From JBBKWG01 sp037968835 (GTDB lineage Bacteria; Pseudomonadota; Alphaproteobacteria; Rhodobacterales; Rhodobacteraceae), in assembly GCA_037968835.1 (NCBI GenBank), contig JBBKWG010000096.1, positions 1 to 20,325 on the forward strand: a stretch of 20,325 nucleotides of DNA, in the 5' to 3' direction. A program made the translations under genes and the position numbers. Positions 6,366 to 14,669 of this stretch are shown piece after piece (position 1 is the first letter of the stretch; every line of letters begins with the position of its first letter). A model generated the notes under the pieces. That model was not told where the DNA came from. It did no database searches and saw only the letters and a list, made by a program, of their open reading frames with translations.

Positions 6366-7361
6366 ATGGCTGCTGCTGCCCGGCACACCTCGGACGCTCC
6401 ACACATTCCTGTTCTTCTTGGCGCAATCCTTGAACATTGCGCGCCGATCGAGGGCCACTGGCTCGACGGTACATTCGGTGCCGGAGGCTACGCGCGTGGT
6501 CTGTTTCAGGCTGGCGCGGCAATGGTCACCGGGGTCGATCGCGATCCGGTCGTTTTCGAGATGGCGCAGGATTGGGCGGCCGAATGCGGTGATCGGCTGC
6601 ATCTAGTCGAAGGGACATTTTCCGATCTGGATCAATATGTTGACGGCCTGCTTGGTGGTGTCGTTCTGGACCTTGGCGTTTCGTCCATGCAGATTGATCA
6701 GGCCGAGCGCGGGTTTTCGTTCATGTCCGATGGACCGCTCGACATGCGGATGAGCCAGGCCGGACCGTCCGCTGCGGACCTTGTTGCCGAGGCGGACGAG
6801 GCGATGCTTGCAGATATCCTTTTTCAGTACGGCGAAGAGCGTGCATCGCGCCGGATCGCGCGCGCCATCGTGGCTGCGCGGCAGGCAGAGCCAATCGACA
6901 CGACGCGGGCGCTGGTCAGAATCGTCGAGCGCGCGTTGCCGCGTCCGAAGCCCGGCCAAAGTCATCCGGCAACGCGGACATTTCAGGCGTTGCGGATCGC
7001 CGTCAACGATGAATTCGGACAGTTGGTCGAAGGGCTTGAAGCGGCGGAACGCGCTTTGAAGCCAGGCGGTTGGCTGGCTGTCGTCAGCTTTCACTCGCTG
7101 GAAGACCGCGTGGTGAAGCGCTTCTTTCAGGACCGCGCGGGCACCGGCGGTTCCGCAAACCGATATCAGCCCGAAGCGCCCGAGATCGCGCCGGCATTCA
7201 TTGCCAAGAACAAGGCCATCCCTCCGTCGTCAGAAGAAGTTGCACGCAATCCAAGGGCGCGCTCGGCGAACCTGCGGGTCGGGCGTCGGACCGACGCGCC
7301 TGCCGGCTCGGTGAACCGATCCAAGCTCGGATTGCCGAAACTCGCGATGGGAGAAGATTAG
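6366..7361 (+). CDS. rsmH: 16S rRNA (cytosine-1402-N4)-methyltransferase RsmH
   Basis: RsmH (MraW) uses S-adenosylmethionine to N4-methylate C1402 of 16S rRNA in the ribosomal decoding centre. The 331-residue protein has the usual length and all family blocks: HIPVLL at 13-18, the SAM-binding DGTFGAGGYARG at 34-45, DLGVSSMQID near 102-111, GFSFMSDGPLDMRM near 116-129, HPATRTFQALRIAVNDE, VVSFHSLEDRVVK, and the C-terminal NPRARSANLR. The ATG lies 4 bp after mraZ, with GGAGAGGGGG inside the end of mraZ as ribosome site. Its stop codon directly abuts the ftsL start, so translation is probably coupled. Confidence 0.97.
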   Translation: MAAAARHTSDAPHIPVLLGAILEHCAPIEGHWLDGTFGAGGYARGLFQAGAAMVTGVDRDPVVFEMAQDWAAECGDRLHLVEGTFSDLDQYVDGLLGGVVLDLGVSSMQIDQAERGFSFMSDGPLDMRMSQAGPSAADLVAEADEAMLADILFQYGEERASRRIARAIVAARQAEPIDTTRALVRIVERALPRPKPGQSHPATRTFQALRIAVNDEFGQLVEGLEAAERALKPGGWLAVVSFHSLEDRVVKRFFQDRAGTGGSANRYQPEAPEIAPAFIAKNKAIPPSSEEVARNPRARSANLRVGRRTDAPAGSVNRSKLGLPKLAMGED

Positions 7362-7709
7362 ATGCGCTCGATTTTCTATATTCTGACGGCGCTTTCGGTG
7401 ATGGCTCTGGCGGTCTGGGCGTACAATCAAAACTACCGCACGCAAGCCAGTCTGCGCGAGGTCAAGTCGCTGCGCGCGGAAATAGCCGGTCTGCGGGAGC
7501 AGGCTGGCGTGCTGCGCGCCGAGTGGGCCTATCTGAACCGACCCGAGCGCCTGTCAGACCTCGCCGATCTGAATTTCGACAGATTGGGCCTGTTGCCACT
7601 CAGGCCCGGCCATTTCGGTCGCATAGATGAAGTGAACTATCCCATCGAACCAATTGAACCCATTACGATTCCCGTCGATGTGATTAGCCATTTGGGGGCG
7701 AACAATTGA
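7362..7709 (+). CDS. ftsL: Cell division protein FtsL
   Basis: This is a small bitopic inner-membrane protein of 115 residues: a short cytoplasmic end, one transmembrane helix at about 4-20, then a periplasmic coiled coil at about 27-60 with repeated Leu/Ala spacing (LREVKSLRAEIAGLREQAGVLRAE, split here as LREVKSLRAEIAG and LREQAGVLRAE). LNRPERLSDLADLNF after the coil is typical of alphaproteobacterial FtsL. By family knowledge it joins FtsB and FtsQ to activate FtsWI at the septum. FtsL sequences are poorly conserved; the call rests on topology and its place between rsmH and ftsI. The ATG follows the rsmH stop with no gap. Confidence 0.9.
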   Translation: MRSIFYILTALSVMALAVWAYNQNYRTQASLREVKSLRAEIAGLREQAGVLRAEWAYLNRPERLSDLADLNFDRLGLLPLRPGHFGRIDEVNYPIEPIEPITIPVDVISHLGANN

Positions 7710-9487
7710 CCCGCACCCCGTTACGTCCATTGGCGCGAATACTGGCTGCGCGGAAGCTGGGCGAGAACCCCGATTCAATCGAGCGCGAGAACCTGCGTCG
7801 CCGACACGAGGAGGCTCGAGATACTGCGCTGGCTCGGGCCGAAGGGCGCCTTCTGGTCCTTGGCGTCGTCTTCCTGTGCGCCTTCTTCATGGTCGCCCTG
7901 AAAATGACGATACTGGCTGCTTCCGATCCCGCCGAACCAAAAGCAGCCGCTTCGGGTGCGCAGATCGTTGCGACGCGGGCGGATATCACTGATCGGAACG
8001 GCCGTATTCTGGCGACGAACCTGACGACGAATTCGCTTTACGCACAACCACCGAACATGATCGACCACCAACGCGCCGCGCGCGAGCTGGTGCGGATATT
8101 CCCGGATTTGGATGAAGAAAAGCTGGTAAAGCAGTTCACGGGAAGCCGAAAATTTATCTGGATCAAGCGCCGGATCTCGCCTGAGCAGCAACAGGAAGTC
8201 TTTGACATCGGCGATCCGGGTCTGCTGTTCGGCCCGCGCGAGATGCGACTTTATCCCAATGGTCGACTGGCTGCGCATGTCCTTGGCGGTGCGAGTTTCG
8301 GGCGCGAGGGAGTCACGTCCGCCGAAGTGATTGGCGTCGCGGGCGTCGAAAAGGCGATGGACGAGACACTGCGCGATCCGGGGCGAGGCGATCAGCCTTT
8401 GCGACTATCGCTGGATCTGACGGTTCAGGCAGCTGTCGAGCGCGTTCTGGAAGGCGGAATGCGCCTGATGAATGCCAAGGGCGCGGCAGCCGTGCTGATG
8501 GATATTCACACAGGCGAAGTCATCAGCATAGCCAGCCTTCCCGACTTCGACCCCAACGACCGACCCCATGCGCTGACGAAAGGCGATCCGGGCGACAGCG
8601 TTCTGTTCAATCGCGCGGTTCAGGGTGTTTATGAACTCGGTTCGACGTTCAAGATTTTCGCCGCTGCGCAGGCAATCGACGAGCGCATCGTCAGCCGCTC
8701 GACGATGATGGACACGACCGGGCCGTTGCGTTGGGGCAAATACAAGATTCGGGATTTCCGCAATTACGGCAAGGCGTTGTCGGTTGAAGACGTGATCGTC
8801 AAATCCTCCAATATCGGAACGGCGAGGATCGCGATGGCGATTGGTGCGGAAAGGCAGCAACGCTTTCTCGGCGAACTTGGCTTGCTTACGGCCACCCCGG
8901 TCGAGTTGATCGAAGCACCCGGCGCCGCGCCGCTTCTGCCAAAGTCCTGGTCCGAAATCTCGACCATGACAATTTCTTATGGACACGGCTTGTCGGCAAG
9001 CCCTTTGCATCTGGCGGCGGCTTATTCGTCGCTTCTCAACGGCGGCCTGAAAGTCGAGCCGACGATACTGAAGCGCGAAACCTATATTCAGGGACCGCGT
9101 GTCGTCAGCGAAGATACCTCGCGTCAGGCGCGCGAATTGCTGCGCGAAGTGGTGGTGCGCGGAACGGCGAGTTTTGGCGAAGTCGCTGGCTACAGCGTCG
9201 GAGGCAAGACGGGAACCGCCGACAAGCCGAAACCGACCGGCGGCTACTACGAGGACAAGGTTATCGCTACCTTTGCCAGCGTTTTCCCTACCGATGCACC
9301 GAAGTACGTCCTCATTCTCACGCTAGACGAAGCGGTCGAGACTTCGGGCAAGGAACCGCGTCGCACGGCTGGCTGGACGGCTGTGCCTGTTGCGGCAGAA
9401 GTCATCCGTCGGGTCGCGCCGCTTCTTGGGCTGGCACCGGCCGTTGAACCTCGTGCGCGGGCGGGTGTAACACTGGTCAACAACTAA
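7706..9487 (+). CDS. ftsI: Septal peptidoglycan D,D-transpeptidase FtsI (PBP3)
   Basis: FtsI cross-links septal peptidoglycan and works with FtsW. The 593-residue protein has a basic cytoplasmic tail of about 47 residues, one membrane helix (about 48-68), a dimerisation/pedestal domain, and a transpeptidase domain with all three catalytic motifs: S313-T-F-K, S367-S-N, and K501-T-G. Length and tail are normal for the group. The start is an unusual TTG at 7706-7708, supported by the GGGGG ribosome site (7694-7698) and by its 4-nt overlap with the ftsL stop (TTGA). No ATG or GTG in frame gives a better N-terminus before the membrane helix. Confidence 0.96.
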   Translation: MTRTPLRPLARILAARKLGENPDSIERENLRRRHEEARDTALARAEGRLLVLGVVFLCAFFMVALKMTILAASDPAEPKAAASGAQIVATRADITDRNGRILATNLTTNSLYAQPPNMIDHQRAARELVRIFPDLDEEKLVKQFTGSRKFIWIKRRISPEQQQEVFDIGDPGLLFGPREMRLYPNGRLAAHVLGGASFGREGVTSAEVIGVAGVEKAMDETLRDPGRGDQPLRLSLDLTVQAAVERVLEGGMRLMNAKGAAAVLMDIHTGEVISIASLPDFDPNDRPHALTKGDPGDSVLFNRAVQGVYELGSTFKIFAAAQAIDERIVSRSTMMDTTGPLRWGKYKIRDFRNYGKALSVEDVIVKSSNIGTARIAMAIGAERQQRFLGELGLLTATPVELIEAPGAAPLLPKSWSEISTMTISYGHGLSASPLHLAAAYSSLLNGGLKVEPTILKRETYIQGPRVVSEDTSRQARELLREVVVRGTASFGEVAGYSVGGKTGTADKPKPTGGYYEDKVIATFASVFPTDAPKYVLILTLDEAVETSGKEPRRTAGWTAVPVAAEVIRRVAPLLGLAPAVEPRARAGVTLVNN

Positions 9488-9508
9488 CCGCGAAAGAGGC
9501 GCTACACG

Positions 9509-11011
9509 ATGCAGACTCGGGCAAAGACAAAATCACTGGCCGAGCTCGGACTGACGGCACGCAACGCTCCCGACACGCGGATCAGCGGATTGTCCGCCGA
9601 CAGCCGCGAGGTGCGCGAAGGCCATCTGTTCGCGGCATTGCCCGGCAGCCGTGTGCACGGGGGAGAATTCATCCAATATGCGCTGCGCCAACGCGCTGGA
9701 GCAATTCTGACCGATCGCGAAGGGGCGAGTGTTGCCGCCGATGTTCTGGCGAATAGCGACGTTCCCGTCATCATTGCCGAAGACCCGCGCGAAACCCTGG
9801 CGTTCACTGCTGCTCTCTGGTTCGAGGCGCAGCCTGAAATCATCACAGCCGTAACCGGAACCAACGGCAAAACCAGCGTTTCGACCTTTACGCGCCAACT
9901 TTGGACGGAGATGGGCGCAGAGGCGGTGAACATCGGCACGACCGGCGTTGAAGGTGCATTCACCGCGCCGCTGGCACATACGACGCCCGAGCCAATCACG
10001 CTGCACCGCGTTCTGGCCCAGATCGCCGACGCCGGAATCACCCATGCGGCGATGGAGGCCTCGTCCCACGGGTTGGCGCAGAAGCGGCTCGACGGTGTGC
10101 GTCTGGCGGCGGCGGCGTTCACCAATCTCAGTCAGGACCATCTGGATTATCACGCTGATTTCGAGGATTACTTCGCCGCCAAGGCTGGGCTTTTCGACAG
10201 GGTGCTGTCTGAAGATGGCACGGCGGTCGTCAACATCGACGATCCCTGGGGCCCGCGCATTGCCGAAATCGCCGAGGATCGCGGTCAGGATTTGCTGACG
10301 GTCGGTCGCAGCGGCGAGGCGGCGATGCGAATTCTCGGCCAGCGGTTCGATCCGACCGGTCAGGAGTTGCGGTTTGAATGGGCTGGCAAGGTGCATCAGG
10401 TCCGTTTGGGATTGATCGGAGGGTTTCAGGCCGAGAACGCTCTGATTGCCGCCGGTCTGTGCATCGGCACTGGATCGGATCCGGACGAGACGTTCGACAC
10501 GCTGCACATGCTGACTACCGTGCGCGGCCGTATGCAATTCGCGGCACGTCGCGATAACGGAGCGGCGGTGTTCGTCGATTATGCACATACGCCAGACGCA
10601 CTTGTGACCGCGCTCAAGGCAATGCGGCCGCACGTCATGGGACGGCTTCTCGTTGTGTTTGGGGCCGGCGGTGACAGGGATCGGGGCAAGCGTCCCTTGA
10701 TGGGGCAGGCGGCGGCCGACCACGCAGATGTCGCATTCGTGACCGATGACAACCCGCGCACCGAGGAGCCCTCGGATATTCGGGACGAAGTGCTGCGCGG
10801 CGCGCTGCGGGGCGCGGCGGAAGTGACCGAAGTCGGGGACCGCGCCGAGGCTATCCTGCGCGCCGTCGATGCACTTGGGCCGGGCGACACGTTGCTGATT
10901 GCCGGTAAAGGTCACGAGACCGGACAGATCATCGGCGACTCGGTGCTGCCGTTTGACGATGTCGAGCAGGCGAGCGTGGCTGTTGCCGCGCTTGATGGAC
11001 GCGGCGCATGA
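9509..11011 (+). CDS. murE: UDP-MurNAc-tripeptide synthetase MurE (meso-DAP adding)
   Basis: This cytoplasmic Mur ligase adds meso-diaminopimelate to UDP-MurNAc-L-Ala-D-Glu using ATP. The 500-residue protein shows the three Mur domains. N-terminal SGLSADSREVREGHLFAALPG binds UDP-MurNAc, GTNGKTS at 117-123 is the ATP P-loop, and VRGRMQ, VDYAHTPDAL and FGAGGDRDRGKRP mark the central and C-terminal domains. DNPR at 414-417 is the meso-DAP-recognition motif, so the substrate is DAP and not lysine. The start has AAAGAGG upstream, 21 bp after ftsI. It overlaps murF by 4 nt (ATGA). Confidence 0.97.
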   Translation: MQTRAKTKSLAELGLTARNAPDTRISGLSADSREVREGHLFAALPGSRVHGGEFIQYALRQRAGAILTDREGASVAADVLANSDVPVIIAEDPRETLAFTAALWFEAQPEIITAVTGTNGKTSVSTFTRQLWTEMGAEAVNIGTTGVEGAFTAPLAHTTPEPITLHRVLAQIADAGITHAAMEASSHGLAQKRLDGVRLAAAAFTNLSQDHLDYHADFEDYFAAKAGLFDRVLSEDGTAVVNIDDPWGPRIAEIAEDRGQDLLTVGRSGEAAMRILGQRFDPTGQELRFEWAGKVHQVRLGLIGGFQAENALIAAGLCIGTGSDPDETFDTLHMLTTVRGRMQFAARRDNGAAVFVDYAHTPDALVTALKAMRPHVMGRLLVVFGAGGDRDRGKRPLMGQAAADHADVAFVTDDNPRTEEPSDIRDEVLRGALRGAAEVTEVGDRAEAILRAVDALGPGDTLLIAGKGHETGQIIGDSVLPFDDVEQASVAVAALDGRGA

Positions 11012-12471
11012 GCGCGCTCTGGACAAGTCTGGACGCGCAAGCGGCTACCGGTGGGCAATTGCGCGGCGCGTCGTGGAGCGCCAACGGTGTTTCGATTGAC
11101 ACGCGCACACTTCAAGCCGGGGATCTGTTCGTCGCGCTGTCTGACGTTCGAGATGGACATGACTTCGTTGTGGATGCGCTGACGAAAGGGGCCGCGGCGG
11201 CGTTGGTTTCGCGTGTTCCAACGGGTGTTTCGAGCGACGCTCCCCTCCTTATCGTGGACGACGTGCTTGCGGCTTTGAGCGATCTCGGCAAAGCAGGCCG
11301 CGCGCGCACCGAAGCGAAAGTCATCGCCATCACCGGCTCTGCCGGCAAGACCTCGACCAAGGAGATGCTGCGGCATGTTCTGACCGGGCAGGGCCGGACC
11401 CACGCCGCCGAAGCAAGCTACAACAATCACTGGGGCGTGCCGCTGACGCTGGCGCGGATGCCGGCGGACACCGAATTCGCGATCATTGAGATCGGCATGA
11501 GCCATCCGGGCGAGATTGCTCCGCTCTCTCTGCTGGCGCGCCCGCATATCGCCATAGTCACGACAGTCGCCCCGGCGCATCTGGAATCCTTCGATGATAT
11601 CGAAGGGATCGCGCGTGAGAAGTCCGCGATTTTTCAGGGTCTGGAACCAGGCGGCGTAGCGATTTTCAATGCCGATCTGCCAGCAAGCAAACTTCTGAGG
11701 ACCGCCGCGCTTGCCCATGCCAAAACGCTTTGGGGCTTCGGTGTGAGCGATAAGGCCGAGATCGTCGCGGACCAGATTATTCTCGACGAAGCAACGAGCA
11801 TCGTGCGCGGGCATATCAAAAGCGTTCCAAAGGCCCAGCCGTTCCTTTTCAAGATCGGCGCCCCCGGCCGACATTTCGCGATGAACGCTCTTGCCGCCAT
11901 GATTGCGGCACGCTCCGCCGGTGCCGACTGGGATATTGCCGCTTGCGACATCGCGGGCTGGCAACCGCCGAAAGGCCGTGGCACGCGGGAAACCTTGCCG
12001 CTGGATCCCGTTGAAGACCTGACGATTGAACTGATCGACGATGCCTTCAACGCAAACCCCGCTTCAATGGCGGCCGCGTTCGAGGTTCTGGTCGCGATCC
12101 CGCCGCGCGATGGTGTCGGTCGGATCGGCAAGGGAAGGCGCATCGCGATACTGGGCGATATGCTGGAACTTGGGCCAGAAGAGGCTGCCCATCACGCCGC
12201 ATTGGCCGATCACCCTGTCATGCAGTTCATCCACCGGGTCGACTGCGTCGGTTCGAGAATGAAGGCGTTGTTCGAGGCACTTCCGCAGGAAAAACGTGGC
12301 CGCTGGACGGCAACCGCCGAGGACATGGTCTCCCACGCCCATCATCTTGTCGATGCAGGCGATGTCGTGCTGGTCAAGGGTTCCAAGGGCAGCAAGGTCA
12401 GCCTTGTTGTCGATGCGCTGCGTAAGCTGGGAAATGCGCGCGGCAAGACACGACAGAAGGATGCTGTCTGA
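11008..12471 (+). CDS. murF: UDP-MurNAc-tripeptide:D-Ala-D-Ala ligase MurF
   Basis: MurF adds D-Ala-D-Ala to UDP-MurNAc-tripeptide, completing the cytoplasmic pentapeptide precursor. The 487-residue protein has GVSIDTRTLQAGDLFVAL at the UDP-binding N-terminus, a P-loop at 110-116 (GSAGKTS, then TKEML), and the family blocks NNHWGVPLTLARMP, EIGMSHPGEIAPLS, DDAFNANPASM and ILGDMLELG. The C-terminal VLVKGSKGSKV is also typical. The ATG overlaps the murE stop, and the stop codon abuts mraY directly, so all three are probably translated as a coupled set. Confidence 0.97.
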   Translation: MSALWTSLDAQAATGGQLRGASWSANGVSIDTRTLQAGDLFVALSDVRDGHDFVVDALTKGAAAALVSRVPTGVSSDAPLLIVDDVLAALSDLGKAGRARTEAKVIAITGSAGKTSTKEMLRHVLTGQGRTHAAEASYNNHWGVPLTLARMPADTEFAIIEIGMSHPGEIAPLSLLARPHIAIVTTVAPAHLESFDDIEGIAREKSAIFQGLEPGGVAIFNADLPASKLLRTAALAHAKTLWGFGVSDKAEIVADQIILDEATSIVRGHIKSVPKAQPFLFKIGAPGRHFAMNALAAMIAARSAGADWDIAACDIAGWQPPKGRGTRETLPLDPVEDLTIELIDDAFNANPASMAAAFEVLVAIPPRDGVGRIGKGRRIAILGDMLELGPEEAAHHAALADHPVMQFIHRVDCVGSRMKALFEALPQEKRGRWTATAEDMVSHAHHLVDAGDVVLVKGSKGSKVSLVVDALRKLGNARGKTRQKDAV

Positions 12472-13554
12472 ATGCTTTATTGGCTCACGCTTTTTTCCGA
12501 CGGTGGCGATTTCTTTAACCTGTTTCGATACATCACCTTTCGCGCAGGCGGGGCATTTTTCACGGCACTGGTTTTCGGATTCCTGTTCGGACGCCCCCTG
12601 ATCAACTTGCTTCGCAAGCGACAAATACATGGGCAGCCGATCCGCGAAGACGGGCCGGAAAGCCATATCAAAAGCAAGGCCGGAACGCCGACGATGGGGG
12701 GCGTGCTGATCCTCGGTGCGCTTGTCACCTCGTCGCTTTTGTGGGCCCGGCTGGATATCGGATACGTCTGGATGGTTCTGTTCGTGACCATCTCGTTCGG
12801 GATCATCGGGTTCATCGACGACTACCAGAAAGTGACGCGCAATTCGCATGCCGGCATCTCGGGTCGGATGCGGCTGGCCATCGGGTTCGTGATCGCGGCG
12901 ATCGCCGGAATATGGGCGACGCAGATGCATCCGGCTGAGCTGCAGAACACGCTGGCGATTCCGGTTATCAGCGTGCTTTTGAACATCGGATTCCTGTTCG
13001 TTCCGTTCGCCATGCTGGTAATTGTGGGCGCGGCGAATGCGGTCAACCTGACGGACGGGCTGGACGGTCTGGCAATTATGCCGGTGATGATCGCCGCAGG
13101 CTCGCTTGGCGTGATCGCCTATGCGGTCGGGCGTACCGATTTCACCGAGTATCTGGGGATCAATTACGTCCCCGGAACCGGCGAGATCCTGATCTTTTCG
13201 GCCGGGCTGATCGGAGGTGGACTGGGGTTCTTGTGGTACAATGCACCACCCGCCGCGGTGTTCATGGGCGATACCGGATCGCTGGCGCTTGGCGGTGCCC
13301 TTGGGGCCGTTGCTGTCGCCACCAAGCACGAGATCGTGCTGGCGATCATCGGCGGTCTTTTCGTGGTCGAGGCGATGAGCGTGATCATTCAGGTTGCGTA
13401 TTTCAAATCGACCGGCAAACGGGTGTTTCTGATGGCGCCGATCCACCACCATTTTGAAAAGCGGGGTTGGGCCGAAAGCCAGATCGTCATCCGGTTCTGG
13501 ATCATCTCGCTGATATTGGCTCTGATCGGGCTGGCCACGCTGAAGATCCGCTAG
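12472..13554 (+). CDS. mraY: Phospho-MurNAc-pentapeptide transferase MraY
   Basis: MraY transfers phospho-MurNAc-pentapeptide to undecaprenyl phosphate to make lipid I in the inner membrane. The 360-residue polytopic protein has the normal length and about ten hydrophobic helices. Signature segments are KAGTPTMGG (69-77), FIDDYQKV (114-121) with D116/D117, NLTDGLDGLA (192-201), FMGDTGSLALGG (264-275) with D267, and APIHHHFEKRGW (322-333). These aspartates and the HHH box are the Mg2+ and active-site residues known from the family. The ATG follows the murF stop with no gap. Confidence 0.98.
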   Translation: MLYWLTLFSDGGDFFNLFRYITFRAGGAFFTALVFGFLFGRPLINLLRKRQIHGQPIREDGPESHIKSKAGTPTMGGVLILGALVTSSLLWARLDIGYVWMVLFVTISFGIIGFIDDYQKVTRNSHAGISGRMRLAIGFVIAAIAGIWATQMHPAELQNTLAIPVISVLLNIGFLFVPFAMLVIVGAANAVNLTDGLDGLAIMPVMIAAGSLGVIAYAVGRTDFTEYLGINYVPGTGEILIFSAGLIGGGLGFLWYNAPPAAVFMGDTGSLALGGALGAVAVATKHEIVLAIIGGLFVVEAMSVIIQVAYFKSTGKRVFLMAPIHHHFEKRGWAESQIVIRFWIISLILALIGLATLKIR

Positions 13555-13570
13555 GTTCGTGGCTGTTGCA

Positions 13571-14221
13571 ATGAAGCGCCGGGCCTTGGTGACTGGCGGC
13601 AATCGCGGGATCGGCAAAGCCATTGCAAAGGCCCTGGTCGGCGAAGGTCTCGATGTTCTGATCGGTGTGCGTGACATGGATGCGGGTGCGGCAGTCGCGC
13701 GCGAGATCGGAGCGCGCGCGGTTCATTGCGACCTTGGACCCGACGCGTACCTTCCGGCAGAGGCCGACGAAGTGCATGTGCTGGTTAATAACGCTGGCGT
13801 TCTTTACGACGAACCGCTGTTCGACGGGGCTGCGAAATTTGACGAAACGCTGGAAGTGACACTGCACGGACCCTACCACCTTATGCGTCGCACCCTGCCG
13901 TTCATGACGCGAGAAGGATACGGGCGCATCGTCAACCTTTCGTCCGGGTGGGGCAGTTTTCACGAAGGTCTGGGTGGGCCGGGTGCCTACGGAATTGCCA
14001 AGGCGGCACTGAATGCTTTGACGGTCGCGGCGGCGCGCGAAGTGACCGACTGCGTGAAAGTGAACGCGATGGACCCGGGCTGGGTACGCACGCGAATGGG
14101 TGGGCCAAACGCGAACGTCAGCCCCGAAAAGGCGGCGGAAACCGCGCTTTGGCTGGCGACGTTGCCCGAAGACGGTCCGAGCGGCGGATTTTTCCGCCAC
14201 AAGCGGCCAGTCAAATGGTAA
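13571..14221 (+). CDS. Short-chain dehydrogenase/reductase (SDR) inside the dcw cluster
   Basis: This is a 216-residue classical SDR with a Rossmann fold. Visible motifs are TGGNRGIG (8-15) for NAD(P) binding, NNAG (73-76), a catalytic Ser at 124 or 125, and Y140-x-x-x-K144. The end, DGPSGGFFRHKRPVKW, resembles plant/animal carbonyl-reductase-like SDRs. The Asn of the catalytic tetrad, usually in a VN segment before the G-P-x-x-L helix, is replaced by Thr97 (EVTLHGPYHL). Substrate and cofactor choice are unknown. The frame is open to a GTG at 13559; ATG 13571 is preferred because it places the glycine motif at the usual distance from the N-terminus, though neither start has a good ribosome site. 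Its place between mraY and murD suggests co-expression with wall genes, not necessarily a wall function. Confidence 0.88.
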   Translation: MKRRALVTGGNRGIGKAIAKALVGEGLDVLIGVRDMDAGAAVAREIGARAVHCDLGPDAYLPAEADEVHVLVNNAGVLYDEPLFDGAAKFDETLEVTLHGPYHLMRRTLPFMTREGYGRIVNLSSGWGSFHEGLGGPGAYGIAKAALNALTVAAAREVTDCVKVNAMDPGWVRTRMGGPNANVSPEKAAETALWLATLPEDGPSGGFFRHKRPVKW

Positions 14222-14245
14222 GGCACTGAAAAAGGAATAACTCGA

Positions 14246-14644
14246 ATGGGATTTCTACTGCGCTGGTTGTTCGCGCTTGTCCTTCTGACGCTGACGTTCA
14301 ACCCGACGGAATGGAACTATGTTCGCTGGGCAAGTGACGCCTGGCAGGAGCAGACACCGATGGTCGTCCTGATCGGTCTGTTGCTGCTGGTGGCTTACGT
14401 CCTGTTCCTGACAGCCGTTCTTCGCGGTATCGGCGGGGTCGGCGTTGTCCTCATCCTCGCGGTGGTTGCTGCACTGGTCTGGGTGTTGGTCGATTATGGC
14501 TGGCTCAGCCTCGAAAACCCGACGTCGAATACCTGGATCGCGCTTGTTGCGTTGTCGCTTGTGCTGGCGGTCGGCATGTATTGGGGTATCCTGTGGCGTC
14601 GCCTGTCTGGTCAGCTTGAGGTCGACGACGAGGACGAGGTCTGA
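14246..14644 (+). CDS. Four-helix inner-membrane protein, possibly DUF6524 family
   Basis: The function is unknown. The 132-residue protein has four predicted membrane helices at about 3-18, 38-58, 63-83 and 96-117. It has a conserved-looking NPTEWNYVRWA loop after helix 1, WLSLENPTSNTW between helices 3 and 4, and an acidic tail (EVDDEDEV). I associate this pattern with a Rhodobacterales family named DUF6524, from memory and not verified. AAGGA lies 11 bases before the ATG. It sits 24 bp after the SDR gene and 25 bp before murD, so it is part of the dcw operon. A membrane role near lipid I/II synthesis or division is only an inference from position. Confidence 0.82.
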   Translation: MGFLLRWLFALVLLTLTFNPTEWNYVRWASDAWQEQTPMVVLIGLLLLVAYVLFLTAVLRGIGGVGVVLILAVVAALVWVLVDYGWLSLENPTSNTWIALVALSLVLAVGMYWGILWRRLSGQLEVDDEDEV

Positions 14645-14669
14645 GCAGGCGGATGCAGGACACCGACAC

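Noticed and set aside
9533..11026. A 497-codon open frame on the minus strand opposite murE
   Set aside because: It is antisense to the whole of murE, has no ribosome site or family signature, and arises from codon bias.
12064..13677. A 537-codon open frame on the minus strand opposite murF and mraY
   Set aside because: It lies fully antisense to two clear genes, has a His/Arg/Gln/Asp-rich composition with no family motif, and is expected from the GC-rich third codon positions of the real genes.
14445..14669. An upstream extension of murD by 75 codons
   Set aside because: It overlaps the four-helix membrane-protein gene, and the MurD N-terminal Rossmann motif fits a start at 14670 with its own ribosome site.
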